From: Pleurotus djamor
Taxonomy: Eukaryota > Basidiomycota > Agaricomycetes > Agaricales > Pleurotaceae
Length of the DNA: 34,653 nucleotides
Direction of reading: 5' to 3'
NCBI GenBank assembly: GCA_029747585.1
Contig: JAPEVF010000487.1
Span: 1-34,653 of the forward strand
The notes beneath the pieces were generated by a model. That model was given only the letters and a program-made list of their open reading frames with translations. It did not search any database and had not been told where the DNA came from. Numbering within the stretch: position 1 is the first letter of the stretch; every line of letters begins with the position of its first letter. Both the position numbers and the translations under genes were made by a program. Positions 12,225 to 23,467 of the stretch are shown here, in pieces.

Positions 12225-14086
12225 CATCAGGAAAACCCTCCTCGGGGAATTGAGCGGTAATTCGTCCTAATTACATGTTTTAGCGGAAATGATCGATAAT
12301 TCTCAGTAATTACGAGTAAAGCCAATTATTGATAATTCTCGTTCGTTGCCGTAGTNCCCCCCCCAAGTCGCGAAGCATCCTTATCAAGAATTATCAGATA
12401 TTAGAAGTAATTAGAGGAAATTGAACCCGTGGTCAGAGCGCTATTATAGGTCTATATATTCCAATCGGACACAACCAAGGCAGAGAGAAGGAAGTGAAAA
12501 ATGATCTATTCTGGCGACGTATAGTCTAAGACTCATACAAGGTGTACTACATATATACTGGGTTCCTCAAAACTCACGGAGGATTCCGCACGGCGCACAT
12601 TATCGACAGATCGGCTTGGACAGGTTGTGAGCTGCAAAATATAGGCGAAGGCAGTGAATAAGACTCACCAGGGACCAATCGTGCTCCTCAAGCCTGTAAC
12701 GGGAAAAGTTGTGACGGCGTCGGGAGCTTGTGGTCATGGACTATGGTCTACGGTCTATGAATTACAGATCAGTCACTGCCAGTGGTGGGGGAAGCAGTCG
12801 ATGCTCACCTCACGATCCAAGTCACGTTAGCCATAAGTATTGGGCAAGTCGCACAGAGTGGGGATGGGGAAATGTGGGTGGGGAACGGAAAGAAAGATCG
12901 CGGAACAGGCAGCCATTATATGTTGTTGGCGTGGGAATGGTCGAGAAAGGTCTTTGTTCTGGAAAGGCTCTGGCCTCCTCGATCGTCGGGATCCTGATAA
13001 GGAAGTCTGATCACACGCTCTCACGGTTGTTGCCGACAAGTCCAAGTCCACCCCCGACGCCTTCATTCATCCTATCTATCCCTCTTTCTCCCTTAGCTCC
13101 TTCCCTCCTTTTTCATCCATCTTACTCGCTCTCCGAAAAATTGCAAGCCCCCTTCAAACTTGCACGAAGTCCGCACAGGCCTCAGCGCTCAGCCCGAAAC
13201 CGTTGCCCGACCAAGGACAAACCTCCATAGTAAGACGATACTCAAGCTACGGGAGTCAACCACGAATGGATCCTGTCATTGAAACCCTCTTATGGAAAAT
13301 TTGTCAGGCCGTTGAAGTTGTGGGGTAGTAGGTACTAGGAGTCGTTTAGGAAGGACCTCGTGCCCGGCCCTCATCCATGTTCAGGCTTCGGGCATCAAGA
13401 TGATGGTACGTCTAAAGTGTGCTTCAACTCGTTTCACCACTTCGGCTGATGCACGCCCAATAACCCCAACAGCCGCTGCCACGTTCCGATAGTAACTGGT
13501 CACCAATGACCACCAGTTTCGGACGCGTAGGACGCGTTCAATACTTTCTACGCTATGAGGAACAAAGTGAGCCATTTCAGTCTTAGTGCAGACACTCGTC
13601 TGCTCTTCGACATTCTCCGCCCAGCAACACAGCAACAAGCAGCGTCGACGTAGGCAATGATACCGTTCGGTGGTTCCATCAAGGTTTCACTTTACCTTCA
13701 AGCTTCAAAAGTCTCTCTATCCCTCCCCGGGAACCCACATTGGCCCCCAACCCAGACGATTGGACATATATGATGTGTACTTCCGTATGTTCTTTNCGTA
13801 TTCCCCTTTCCCCGAGTCTCTCNCACCCCCCCCCCCCCCCCAATGACCATCAAAGTGATGTATGACAGTGTTTTTCATGAGTCCCCGCTATTGCTCTTCG
13901 TAAACCTCACATTGTCCCGGACCCTCCTTGTTTCTTATGCATACGTGAAAAATAACGAGAATTAGTTGGTCATTCCTTCGAATTATTGTACATTATCGGA
14001 TTATCTATAATTATTTTTGGATTATTCATCGGGTTGGCAATTCGCGATAATTCGTGATCAATTCCCCACGGAGGGTTTTCCTGATG
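12225..14086. mobile_element. Candidate non-autonomous DNA transposon with inverted ends
   Basis: The left end (12225 rightward) and the reverse complement of the right end (14086 leftward) both begin CATCAGGAAAACCCTCC and continue through GGGGAATTGA, about 26 matches over 28 bases. Inside each end lies AT-rich sequence full of TAATTA/GATAATTC-like words (about 12260-12420 and 13950-14060), a layout like subterminal transposase-binding repeats. The 1.86-kb interior carries no recognisable transposase; the longest frame (12730-13230, +) is low-complexity and unconvincing. A clear target-site duplication was not identified; AT beside CAGG...CCTG is possible but trivial. It could also be an inverted pair of smaller elements. 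Confidence 0.55.
13826..13841. repeat. Poly-C run of 16
   Basis: Sixteen consecutive C, with N characters close by at 13823 and 13796. The true run length is uncertain. It lies inside the inverted-repeat element. Confidence 0.8.
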
Positions 14087-14438
14087 AAGCCTTCGATTCA
14101 TTTGCCTACGAAATTGGATGAGTAACAATCGAGGAACTGGGGGAACAGCGCACACCTTCGATCAACGGGGATTGTGTAGTTATGGAACGAAAAGTAGTAA
14201 TGAATCGTACAGCGGATAAGGGAGGAAGCAAAAGTACATGTATAGTGAAGTACAGGGTACAAGGTACAATCATAGAGGTCCTGCCCATATTGGAAGAGAT
14301 CGTGCATGGATACACAAGGATCATAAAGACATAGCATGAATGATGGAGGGATGTAAATCACGTCGAGGGGAAACATACACCACAGCAGGGGAACATAACA
14401 GCATTGGATATCGAGCGTGATGTATGAAAAGCATGAAC
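14087..14438. other. 3' flank of the coiled-coil protein gene
   Basis: 352 bp between the right inverted repeat and the stop codon of the minus-strand gene. It has short overlapping frames only and no gene I can support. Confidence 0.45.
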
Positions 14439-17400
14439 CTAGGAATCATTCGAAAAAAGGGACAATGGCCGAGCGAGAGGCGCAGGCGAAAACGCCTGAC
14501 ATTGTCCATTTATCTTCGTCTTCCCGCTACCGAAGCTACTCGACGGACTGTCGTGTACGTTGCCGTTACTCGTTTTGCGACTAGCGGAGGTTGAGGGGCG
14601 CTCGGGACCGACATCGTCGTAAATCTTGTACTTCGGTGGGGGACCATTCACGGCAGGTAGAGTGGTAGTGGCGGACGACGGTGTCATAGTCATTGGGACG
14701 AAACCAACAGGTAATTGGTTGTCTGGAAGGATGACCGGCACGGGTTCATTTCCCTGGGAATGGCGTTCGTCTGCATGGCGATCGCTGCCAGTGTGATGGT
14801 CATGTCCACTCGGGAGCTGAGCACTTTGGTGGGCATGGTCGGGTGTAAGGAGGATTGGGTCCAACGCGTCGTCTTGCGAATGCCCCGATGGTGACTGAGA
14901 CTATAAATACGAAAAAGCACACAAGGCGCGAGAAAGGAATCAATCCAGAAAGGTTCTCAAAAAGTAAATAACTAAGACAAAACACCAACCGGTGGTTCTA
15001 CGCTGATTTGAGGAACAGTTCCATTCGATGGGGTGCGGTTGCTGAAGCGTCGTTTGATCCATTGTAGAGGGGAACGTTGACGATGTTCACCAGGAGATTG
15101 CCTTGGGAATGGTACCATATTTGTGTGATCCGGAGGCTGTGGTGGAGGCGGGTGGTAAATGGGCGGAGCTTGGTAGATATTCGACTGGGTTGGTTGTGGT
15201 GGAGGTGCTGCTTTGTTGTGCATCATTCCCGCCGCGGAACCTAAGGATAACGGCTCAGGCATGACGATTCTGTTTGGGCGTCGTGGACCGCGGGGACTCA
15301 TGGTCCTGGGATCAACACGCGTCTCTGTTGAGGGTGGACCGTAGGCACGCTGGAAAGAGAAACTGTGGTTAAGACAAGAACAAGAAGCGGTGAAAGAACA
15401 CAAAAACGGCAGAAAACCTAGCTCACCCCTTTGCCTTTATCACCATCTGCGGAAAAGGTAGTATTGGTAGCCCTCCACTGGTCTTCAATCTCTTGGCTAG
15501 GCGTTCTTCTAGCATACCGCCTTTCTTCACCCCCCACACTCCTCCCCCCGGCAGAAGTAGCACTTCCTGCATAGATCATCGTTGTAGGCGGGCGCCGCCC
15601 AGAGGGAGTAGGTGTCTGTGGCTCACGCCTTGCATAGTCAGCTCTCCTCCGATCGGTCTCAACCCGGTCTTGTTCAGCCGTATTCGGAGGACTAAGGATA
15701 TCGAACTGGGATAGCGAAGCTGACGACATCGTAGTAGCGGCTCGGGGAATCTTATATACACGTTCCTCTGGCGTCGTCGGCTCTGGAACGTCGCCATTGA
15801 CGACCCTAGGTCCAGTCGTCGAACGGCTACCTGATCGTTGGCGGCCACTACTCGTTTCGTCACGAGATTTCTTGCCGCTACTTTTTCCATCATCACCATT
15901 GTCCTCCTTGAGACTCATGGCGATCGTCCTTGGTGTCTGGGAGAGCTCATGGGGCGGCGGGAGGTTGATCATTGAGTTGCTGTCGAGCACGGGGATGAAC
16001 CCATCAGGGGGNATGATAATTGGACGATGGGAAACAGGAGACGTGAGCGTTTGGATGGGGATAGGTTGGATGGGCTTGCTTTGAGCCGCAGGTGGCGCAG
16101 GCTCAACCACAGCGTTAGTATTGACACTGACGGAGCTGGGCTTTGGGGCCCCGATAGAGGATACGGGGGTAGCCCTCGCCGATCTTGGGTCCAAAGGCTG
16201 AATGGACTCCGGGCTCTTCGACGGTGCCGGTATGGGTCGCGAATTCGACGCGACACGCTTGAAGCTCGATTGCACCGATGGCCCAGCAGATGGGGGCCTT
16301 AAGATAGGCTGAGGTTGTGTCGAAGGCACGCGTAAAGGCGGCGGTGTCGTAAGCGTTGGTATTGGGAGAGGCGGAGCGTAGCGAGCGACATTGAGAGATC
16401 CTACCCGTTGAGAAGCGCCTCCGTCGGTACGTGTGGTCCTGGAAATGAAAGCATCTCAGACACAGTTCTACTGATTGCTGGCGGGAAAAACGCACCTCAC
16501 AGACCGCTCTGATTTCGTGTCGGGATAGTCCTCTTCCTCCACATCTACATCTTCTTCGTCTTCCTCGTCTTCTTCTTCTTCGTACTCCACATATCTCCTT
16601 CGGCCCGCCCGAGCCAGCGCCAGCTGTCTCCCTCTTTCTAAACCTTGTTTGTACCCTTCTCTTCGACCTTGCTCGATTGCCATCCGTACTACCCTTTCTT
16701 CTTCAAGTCTCCGAGCCCTTGCTCTTGCTCTGGCGGCACTTTCCTCAGCCTCTCTCCTCCCCTTCTCGACATCCTCGACCACCCGCTGTGCTCGAAGTAT
16801 TTCCTGTTGAGCGACAGCCAATTGATTCTTGTATAGGTCTAACTGCGTGGAGAGAGAGGATACATGTGTGTGAACTTGTGCTTGTTCAGTGCGTGTTTTG
16901 GTGAGAAGGGATAGTGCAGATGTAAGCTTCTCTTCAGCCGCACGCGCTCGGGAGGCTTCTTCTGTAAGACGTGTCGATGTCAAGAGAAGGAGTGAATTGA
17001 GCTTCTCGACTTTAGCACGCGAGGCTGCTGACGACGACGAGGTTCCAAAGGATTGTGGGTATGAATGAGCTTGCGATTGCTGATAATGCTCCGATGAATG
17101 AGAGGAGAATGGCTCAGAGGGTTTAGATCGTATTCTATCGGCATGTTTGCGAGAGGAACGGTGTCGGTGGTGTGGTACCTCTTGTCGTGATTGGTCGTCC
17201 CGAAGACGCGTGCTTGGATCACGACCAAGGAGCGTGGCATATGTAGCCGCTGTCGGAGTATGTCTCCTCGCACGAGTGACTGATAAAATCTCTCCTTGTT
17301 CAGACGGCGAGGAAGGAGGGGTGGCTGAATCGACTTCGTCTACGTGGACATGTTTGGTATTACTAGGGCCAGCTATAGGACTATAAAACACCGATATAGT

Positions 17401-17463
17401 TAATCCTCCGCATTGACACATTGGCAAGCCAAGTGAAACTCACGCTTGTTCAAAATAATCCAT
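14439..17463 (-). CDS. Coiled-coil, acidic and proline-rich protein of unknown function
   Basis: Five exons: 17463-17444, 17380-16496, 16438-15427, 15349-14990, 14900-14439, joining in frame to 912 aa. Residues about 1-125 are polar (NTKHVHVDEVDSATPPSSPS...). Residues about 128-262 form a long charged heptad-rich coiled coil (AKVEKLNSLLLL, then many Arg/Glu/Ala repeats). About 272-292 is a run of Glu/Asp. The remaining two-thirds is disordered Pro/Ser/Thr-rich sequence with basic patches and a histidine-rich patch near the C-terminus. No catalytic domain, signal peptide or membrane helix is seen. I do not recognise the family; a scaffold or cytoskeleton- or nucleus-associated adaptor would fit but is inference. 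An N at 16012 falls in a codon (ATN), and the frame stays open on both sides only if it counts as one base. Confidence 0.78.
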
Positions 17464-19073
17464 CAATAAAGGGGAAAGAACGACTAGAATGTGGTAGAGA
17501 AGCGAGATTGGGGGGTTTGAATAGGAAGTTGGAAGGAAGAGCACGGTTGGCTTGAGTCACGGAAAGGGACCGTCCGGGGGGGAGTGAAGGGGGAGGATGC
17601 GGATCGTACCGTGGGCCAGCCTCATGCAACGGACATGGTTGCTGGCAAGAGCGACACGGAGGCGAAACGAGAACCTGGAGCACGTCTCCAAGGTTTAAGT
17701 ATAAGAGAAGCCGCAGATGGATGAGATTACACAGCGATGGCGAGCGCGATAAGGCCTCCTTTGCTTTCCGCAGGGGCTTCTGCCTAGAACTGGTGACGAC
17801 AATCGAAGGTAAGGGAAGTTTAATAGCAAATAAGCGACGGTGCTTGTTGACTCCAGGTGAATCAGACGTTCATAAAAGAACGTTTCAAAGAAGAGATATG
17901 GGGAGAAGACATCAAAGTGTCCCCCACATACAAGGACGCGAAACGAGGCATTTGCGTGGTGGGTACTGCACGTGTAACGTGCATGCCCGGACTCGTCATC
18001 ACCATTGTTCAGTGAGCTTGTGACCTTCCAACTTTGCAGCGCATATCAAAGTTTAGCTCCCATGTAATGGTTTGGGGGCGTCAGACATGAGGCAATCGCA
18101 TGTTCGGTGGGAACACTCGCGGAGTTACTCCGTGAACGCACTACCAAGATACGTTGTAAGTAATGGCTGAAAAATGACTCCAGCTTCATTTCCTACCATT
18201 CAAAAGCGCGAATGTCTCAGTGCAACGGTCGGGTGGAAGCGTCACGACGCAGCGTAACCATCTAGGGAGCCACATTTTCGTGTATTTTGGTCACTTTGAG
18301 CTCGCATTTTGGCTTTTACAGCGATCTTCAAGTAGTAGTCACCTGCGCGACGATATGAGTCCCGACGTGGGCTTGTGCCGAGAAAATGGCAAGAAATTGG
18401 CAAGAAACAAGCAGGAAACTGAAACTGAGCGAAAGCCATAAGCTTGAGGGTGTGACGCTATGTGACGTTCATTCCCGTTGTGACTCGGACGCAACAAGCG
18501 CCCGCCGTCATTGCCTCCTCATCGTACCGTTATATATAACGACTTGTGTTTACCAGGCTACATCGTACCTTTCTCGGGTCTCCAAGATCTTGCAACCTCA
18601 ACATGCTTGCATCGTGTTCATGCTTTTCCAAACAACGGTCGACCATTTAGACCGTCCACTCCACGGATAACGACGAAGGGTCCGCTGGAACAATGCCACA
18701 AATGGGACACAAAAGTGAAGAATTCATGCCATCATGGTCACGAAAAGGTGGGCTGAAGGTCGACTTTTAGTAGATACGCATTACTTATCTCACATTCTAA
18801 GAGGGATAGATTCTCTGCTCTTATACCGGTGTGTACAGTGCATCTATCTTACCTCGTTGACCCCATTCTTGGGCACAAGGCTGGTGATCACTTTTGACGC
18901 GCCATCATACACCTTTTATTGTGAGTGAGGTGCACGACCTGTGTCGTTGCAAGCATACTCAGCCTCGCCGCCAATCATCTCCAGGCATAACGATTCTGGT
19001 ATTCCAAGTCGCACCCTTGATATTCTATTGCTCATTTTCTCATTATCATACGGGGATCATACAGAAAGGGAGC
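17464..19073. other. Gene-free stretch
   Basis: 1.6 kb between the start of the coiled-coil gene and the stop of the next minus-strand gene. Frames are short, on both strands, and without motifs or consistent splice sites. I see no RNA gene or mobile-element ends. Confidence 0.5.
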
Positions 19074-21512
19074 TTAGTTCGCCTGCGAACGAGAAAATAA
19101 CAACATATCCCGAGCTTCTCTCTCGCGATCCGTCATCACCTCATTTTTACTAGAACTCGTCGAAATGTCGGACATGAATGAAGGCGCGTCGGACCGCTGT
19201 GAGCTCTGGGAGGAGGTCGATTGGCCAGACGATGAATTACGGGACAAGAAACTGGGGCGTCGCTCTGTGTCGCGGTTTGAAGGCTCCGTGGCGTAATAAT
19301 CCAGGACATCGTCGCCTGCGTTTGGTTCATGGGATTCTCGGGATGAACTCTTCAATCTCTGCATTCTGGACCTCGATCGTCGCGAAATGCCACGAGACGT
19401 TGGGTTAGGCTTGAGTGCATCAGACACCAGCCCCGTCAATCTCCGGTTCAGTCTCTTGGACCTACTTCGAACCCCGTTTTCGCAGCCTTCGAATTTGGCT
19501 GCAGAATACTTCTTCTTGTTCACGGACAGTGGTCGAACCCTTTGCTTTGATGGGCCAGCTAGACCTCCTTCCCCGGGGTTCTCGTGATCATCCTCCAGTA
19601 TTTCTGCATCCCGCAGCCTTGTTGGTGCACGCGTATACTTGTCTTCCTCCGCCACAGCGCTCGGGCTGAACGCAGCGTTGAACGTTGTTTTGATTGTGTT
19701 CAACATGGAGGGGAACGAGGGCATTGTTGGGAAGCTAGATATTGTGCTCATCGGAGTCGCTTCCGTCACGTCAACATCCTTTAAGGGCGTAGGGTTCAAG
19801 TATGCCGCACTCGTGCTTGGTGTCGGATTCGCCGAGTCATTTACCACCATAGACGCACCAGTCCTCGAACTCCCCTCCGCAGATCTATCAGTCGCGATCG
19901 AAGTACCATCTCCGGCGGAGCGATTCATGACGTGCAGTCCTCGCATCGAGTCCAAGTTTAGTCCAAGCCCGACGCCCAAACCAAAGCTATCCATCCGGGG
20001 GAGCTGTGGTTGACCATTATGAAATTCACTGGAGGGTTGATGTTGTTGCTCTTCGACGTGAACCTCAGCCTCAGGCATGGGTGGAGATGGTGGCTCTTGC
20101 CACTCGAAAGGGTTGGGAAACCTGTAGGATTGGAGAGTAGATTGGCGGGACCTTGGATGGTGGCTCTGTACCATGTCACTTCTGATTGTATCGCTGTCCG
20201 CTCTTTGATGGCGACGTTTGGATGACAGCGTCCTCCTCATGGGCAACTCCGTCCCTGAACCCATCCCGAACTCTCCACCCACATTTAACCCTCCCGTATC
20301 TCCCAGACTCCTTGGGAAGTCGATCCGAACCCCATCGCTTTGGCTTGGATGAGGGACTTGTAGGTGCACGGGATCCACGACAACATGGTCATTTTGGATG
20401 GTTGCCATCGACTCCCTACCACTCCCTGCGCGATGCATGAACGGCAGCGTCCACCAGCTTCGTATACCACCACTCCCGCTCCCATCACTGTCTAGCCTCC
20501 GAATAGAGATGCGTTCGTTCCACCTTCGTCTCGTGGAGGAGCGCACCCGAATCGCCCAACCAATGACTGCTGCTAGCATTGCTATGAACGCAATGCACCC
20601 AACAACGATGGAGATATAGACAGGCGGCGTGTGTAGCGCTGAGGATAGAGCCACTGGGGTTGGAGCTACGCCTGTTCCATTTGTCGAGGCGACAGGAACG
20701 GAAACCGTATACATGGTTGATGAGCCTTCCACAGACGATGAAGTAGGCAGCTCGGTACTTGACAAGCTGGAGGGCTCCTGCGTAGAGGCTGTCTCTGCTG
20801 CCAACAGGGTCTCCGATGCCGATGCGATTGACGAGTGCACAGAAACCGTGTAGGAAGTATGTGAAGGCGTTGTCTGTCGCTGCGTACCTGAAGCCGATCC
20901 TACGCTGCTGTGAGTCGTGTCCAGCTTACTTGATTGAGAAGTGGCTGGATGCTCTGAAGCTACCCTCAGCACCGTTGACTGGGCCATTTGAACGCTTGAT
21001 GGCGCTGGGCGAGTCGCGGAATGGCGGTGATCATGATCTTCTTCGCTAGTCGAATGTTCGTGCTCCCGAAACGGTACTTGGCCGTTAGATTCGCTTTGCT
21101 GAGGGACGGGATGCTCGGGCTTGGGCTTGGGCTCGCGTCCTGATTCCTCGACCTCGCCAGTGCCAGACTTTGGTAATTCGACCTCTACCGGACTCGCCAA
21201 GGATATCTTTATAGGCGCTTCCCTATAGCCCTCAGACTTGGCCTGCCAGTCTGGGCTAACCATAAACTGGTGTCCGTACCCGCTCCTCACAGGTTCTACA
21301 TAGAGCACATAGCGTTTGCGGATCGATGTGTTTTCCCCAGAATCGGAGTCGCGTGCGCCTTTGTCGCTAGGCGGGTTTTCTGGCATAGTGTGTTCGTCCC
21401 AGGAACCAGCTGAGACTAATTTGTAGGATGAAGCAATGAGATGAGCATTCAAAGTGGGTAAACACCCAAGACGTCCTGAACTCCGCGCCACCTTGCTTAC
21501 ATAAGTGACCAT
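19074..21512 (-). CDS. Ser/Thr-rich single-pass membrane protein
   Basis: One open frame of 812 codons without an obvious intron. The N-terminal 295 residues become increasingly Ser/Thr-rich (clusters such as SSLSSTELPTSSS), typical of an O-glycosylated stalk. One transmembrane helix follows at about 297-321 (VYISIVVGCIAFIAMLAAV), then a basic stop-transfer segment (RVRSSTRRRWNER) and a 490-residue disordered cytosolic tail rich in Ser, Arg and Pro. The architecture recalls fungal wall-stress sensors and other type I proteins, but I see no WSC or other named domain. Start uncertain: ATG at 21512 has a good context (A at -3, G at +4), yet no signal peptide follows it; the next ATG at 21386 (MPENPPSDKG) also lacks one. 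GTAAGC just after the first ATG could be a splice donor, so the true N-terminus may come from an upstream exon. Confidence 0.75.
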   Translation of the reverse strand: MVTYVSKVARSSGRLGCLPTLNAHLIASSYKLVSAGSWDEHTMPENPPSDKGARDSDSGENTSIRKRYVLYVEPVRSGYGHQFMVSPDWQAKSEGYREAPIKISLASPVEVELPKSGTGEVEESGREPKPKPEHPVPQQSESNGQVPFREHEHSTSEEDHDHRHSATRPAPSSVQMAQSTVLRVASEHPATSQSSKLDTTHSSVGSASGTQRQTTPSHTSYTVSVHSSIASASETLLAAETASTQEPSSLSSTELPTSSSVEGSSTMYTVSVPVASTNGTGVAPTPVALSSALHTPPVYISIVVGCIAFIAMLAAVIGWAIRVRSSTRRRWNERISIRRLDSDGSGSGGIRSWWTLPFMHRAGSGRESMATIQNDHVVVDPVHLQVPHPSQSDGVRIDFPRSLGDTGGLNVGGEFGMGSGTELPMRRTLSSKRRHQRADSDTIRSDMVQSHHPRSRQSTLQSYRFPNPFEWQEPPSPPMPEAEVHVEEQQHQPSSEFHNGQPQLPRMDSFGLGVGLGLNLDSMRGLHVMNRSAGDGTSIATDRSAEGSSRTGASMVVNDSANPTPSTSAAYLNPTPLKDVDVTEATPMSTISSFPTMPSFPSMLNTIKTTFNAAFSPSAVAEEDKYTRAPTRLRDAEILEDDHENPGEGGLAGPSKQRVRPLSVNKKKYSAAKFEGCENGVRSRSKRLNRRLTGLVSDALKPNPTSRGISRRSRSRMQRLKSSSRESHEPNAGDDVLDYYATEPSNRDTERRPSFLSRNSSSGQSTSSQSSQRSDAPSFMSDISTSSSKNEVMTDREREARDMLLFSRSQAN

Positions 21513-21961
21513 TTCCCTCCAAGAACAGTCCCTTCATCTTCTCCGTGGTTTCGCCCAATTCTATAGGCCAGTGATTTTGCGAAGCCCTTGCCCATCATCT
21601 ACTCCCATCTATAGGCGCTCATCATTCTTGCACGCCTTGTCATCTCGTCATATACATCATGTTATGCCAGGTGTCAGAACTTTCAGGCCTAGACCACTCG
21701 TGTTGGCCTTCTATTGTAGACATCTTCGCATATCCACAACTTCCGTGGTACCAGAAATGGAGTAGCCAACGGATTCCTCATCTCGCATGCTACCTTTAGC
21801 TCCAACCAGTATCTTCGGTCAATCGGTGGCGCTCACATTCTGGCACTTTGTTTGGTACCGGCGATTTATGTTGTCCGCTTTCCATCGCTCAAAGAGTATT
21901 TAAACGGTATGGAATGTCTGTAGGTCGTCATTGGATTCCTCCCAAGTCACAATAGCTCACA
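21513..21961. other. Divergent promoter region
   Basis: 449 bp between the divergent starts of the single-pass membrane protein (-) and the first carbonic anhydrase (+). It holds a TATA-like element at 21897-21903. No gene seen. Confidence 0.5.
21897..21903 (+). promoter_or_regulatory. TATA-like element of carbonic anhydrase 1
   Basis: TATTTAA 65 bp upstream of the start codon at 21962. The second carbonic anhydrase has the same heptamer, likewise preceded by G, at a similar distance. Confidence 0.45.
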
Positions 21962-22802
21962 ATGCACCAGCATCCCGAAGTCACCAAGCTCCTCGCAAGC
22001 AACGTGCAATGGGCTGGCGATGCCAGAGCTCAAGACAGCGATTACTTTGCGAAACAAGTCCATCCCTCTCAGAACCCCGATGCATGTCTTAAATTCATTT
22101 CTTTTCCTGTCCGTATCGTCTCATCGTGACATCCACGACAGTACCTTTGGATTGGATGTTCCGATTCCAGAGTTGTTGAAGCCCTCATCACTGGCTTTGG
22201 CCCTGGTGTGATTTTCACCCAGAGGAATATTGCGAAGTCCGTTGTTCTATCGCAATGCACCTCTTCGTTGCATCTCATTCTTTAACAGCCAATTCCATCT
22301 CGACGACTCCAATGCGCAATCTGTACTCGCGTACGCTATTGACGTTCTCAAGGTTCCTCGTAGTACGTCGGCACTGAAGCTTTCACCTTTATCCGCATCC
22401 TCAAAATATTTTCTCCCTCTAGTCCTTGTTGTCGGTCATACTGACTGCGGTGGTGTCAAGGCTTCGTTAGAAGCTGCTGAACGCGACGGCTTCGACCCCA
22501 ACGTCAAGCCTGTCATCACTTTACCAGGATACCCCGCTGACGCGCCTCTCAATCGATGGTTGGAGCCTCTCACCCTCCTCGCTTACGAGAAAGTGGGAAA
22601 GCATAACCACGTACATGAGCCACTGGACAGTCTGATTAGAGACAACGTCAGGCAGCAGATGTTGAACCTATCTCGCAGCGAGACTGTCGCTGGGGCTTGG
22701 AAGAGACAACAACCACTCGTTATCAGTGGCTACGTGTATGACATTGCGGCTGGTGCCCTCCTTCCAGTAGCTGTCATGGACTACAAACATGCGGCAGTCT
22801 GA
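21962..22802 (+). CDS. Beta-class carbonic anhydrase (copy 1 of tandem pair)
   Basis: Four exons: 21962-22081, 22142-22236, 22289-22362, 22423-22802, giving 222 aa, normal for fungal beta-carbonic anhydrases. It interconverts CO2 and bicarbonate. Zinc and active-site residues are all present: Cys46, Asp48 and Arg50 in [16 protein letters not shown], and His102 and Cys105 in [54 protein letters not shown] and [10 protein letters not shown] are further family blocks. There is no targeting peptide, so a cytosolic site is likely. Intron 1 starts with GC (GAT|GCATGT) and ends ACAG; this is the only join giving the phase seen in copy 2, where the same intron starts GTTCGT. The second copy follows 665 bp downstream on the same strand. 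Confidence 0.92.
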
Positions 22803-23467
22803 GTACATTTACTCCTTATTAGCGGGCATGTGATGGAAATCAATATGAACCATGTACCAAGGCCGGAGATATGAACTCCCCGTCGCTCGAACGGCTGGGA
22901 CGTCTTGTTATCGAACATTCCTTCCCCCTGCTTTGATACCAAGACACACGTTCGCCCAGGTACCGAAAGAACCAAGAATAGTCTTCTCTGCATCTGCCGC
23001 TTAATATCCGATATGTCAGATTTCAGTGACAATGAAATCTGATGTATTTTTCATAGTCAGGCGACCACTGTTTTAACCAACCATCGATGAGCGCTTCGCC
23101 TCGACCAATCCTAGCGCTTCTCCTAAGGATGCACATGCTGCTTCGACTGCGTTTGAGTCTAGACAGTCTTTATCTGGACCCCATTAACGTCAATACCGCA
23201 CGTTCTCCGACGGGTCTGTCATATCTCTGGCTTATAGATGACCTACCACCATCGTTCTATCCGAATAGTGGCCATTGGGTCTAGTGCTCGAAGCTTCAAT
23301 CTCGCCTATCTCTGTCCCTCTGACCCATGTTTTCAATGTGAATGCACTCTCAGGCTGATTCAACGCGATTAGTCCTTTGCGGACTCACCCCACTGGCGCC
23401 CATGAGCCAGAACGTATTTAACAAGCATTCGTTTGCAGTTTCAACATATTCTCCAGTCCACTGCCAG
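22803..23467. other. Spacer between the two carbonic anhydrases
   Basis: 665 bp with no supportable gene. The right end should hold the promoter of copy 2, with a TATA-like element at 23415-23421. Confidence 0.5.
23415..23421 (+). promoter_or_regulatory. TATA-like element of carbonic anhydrase 2
   Basis: TATTTAA 53 bp upstream of the start codon at 23468, matching the element before copy 1. Confidence 0.45.

Noticed and set aside
12730..13230. Plus-strand 166-codon frame inside the inverted-repeat element
   Set aside because: Low-complexity Ser/Pro-rich translation with no transposase or other motif; no phase-matched neighbouring exons.
18220..18670. Short overlapping frames in the 17.5-19.1 kb gap
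   Set aside because: Mutually overlapping in different frames, no motifs; consistent with non-coding sequence.
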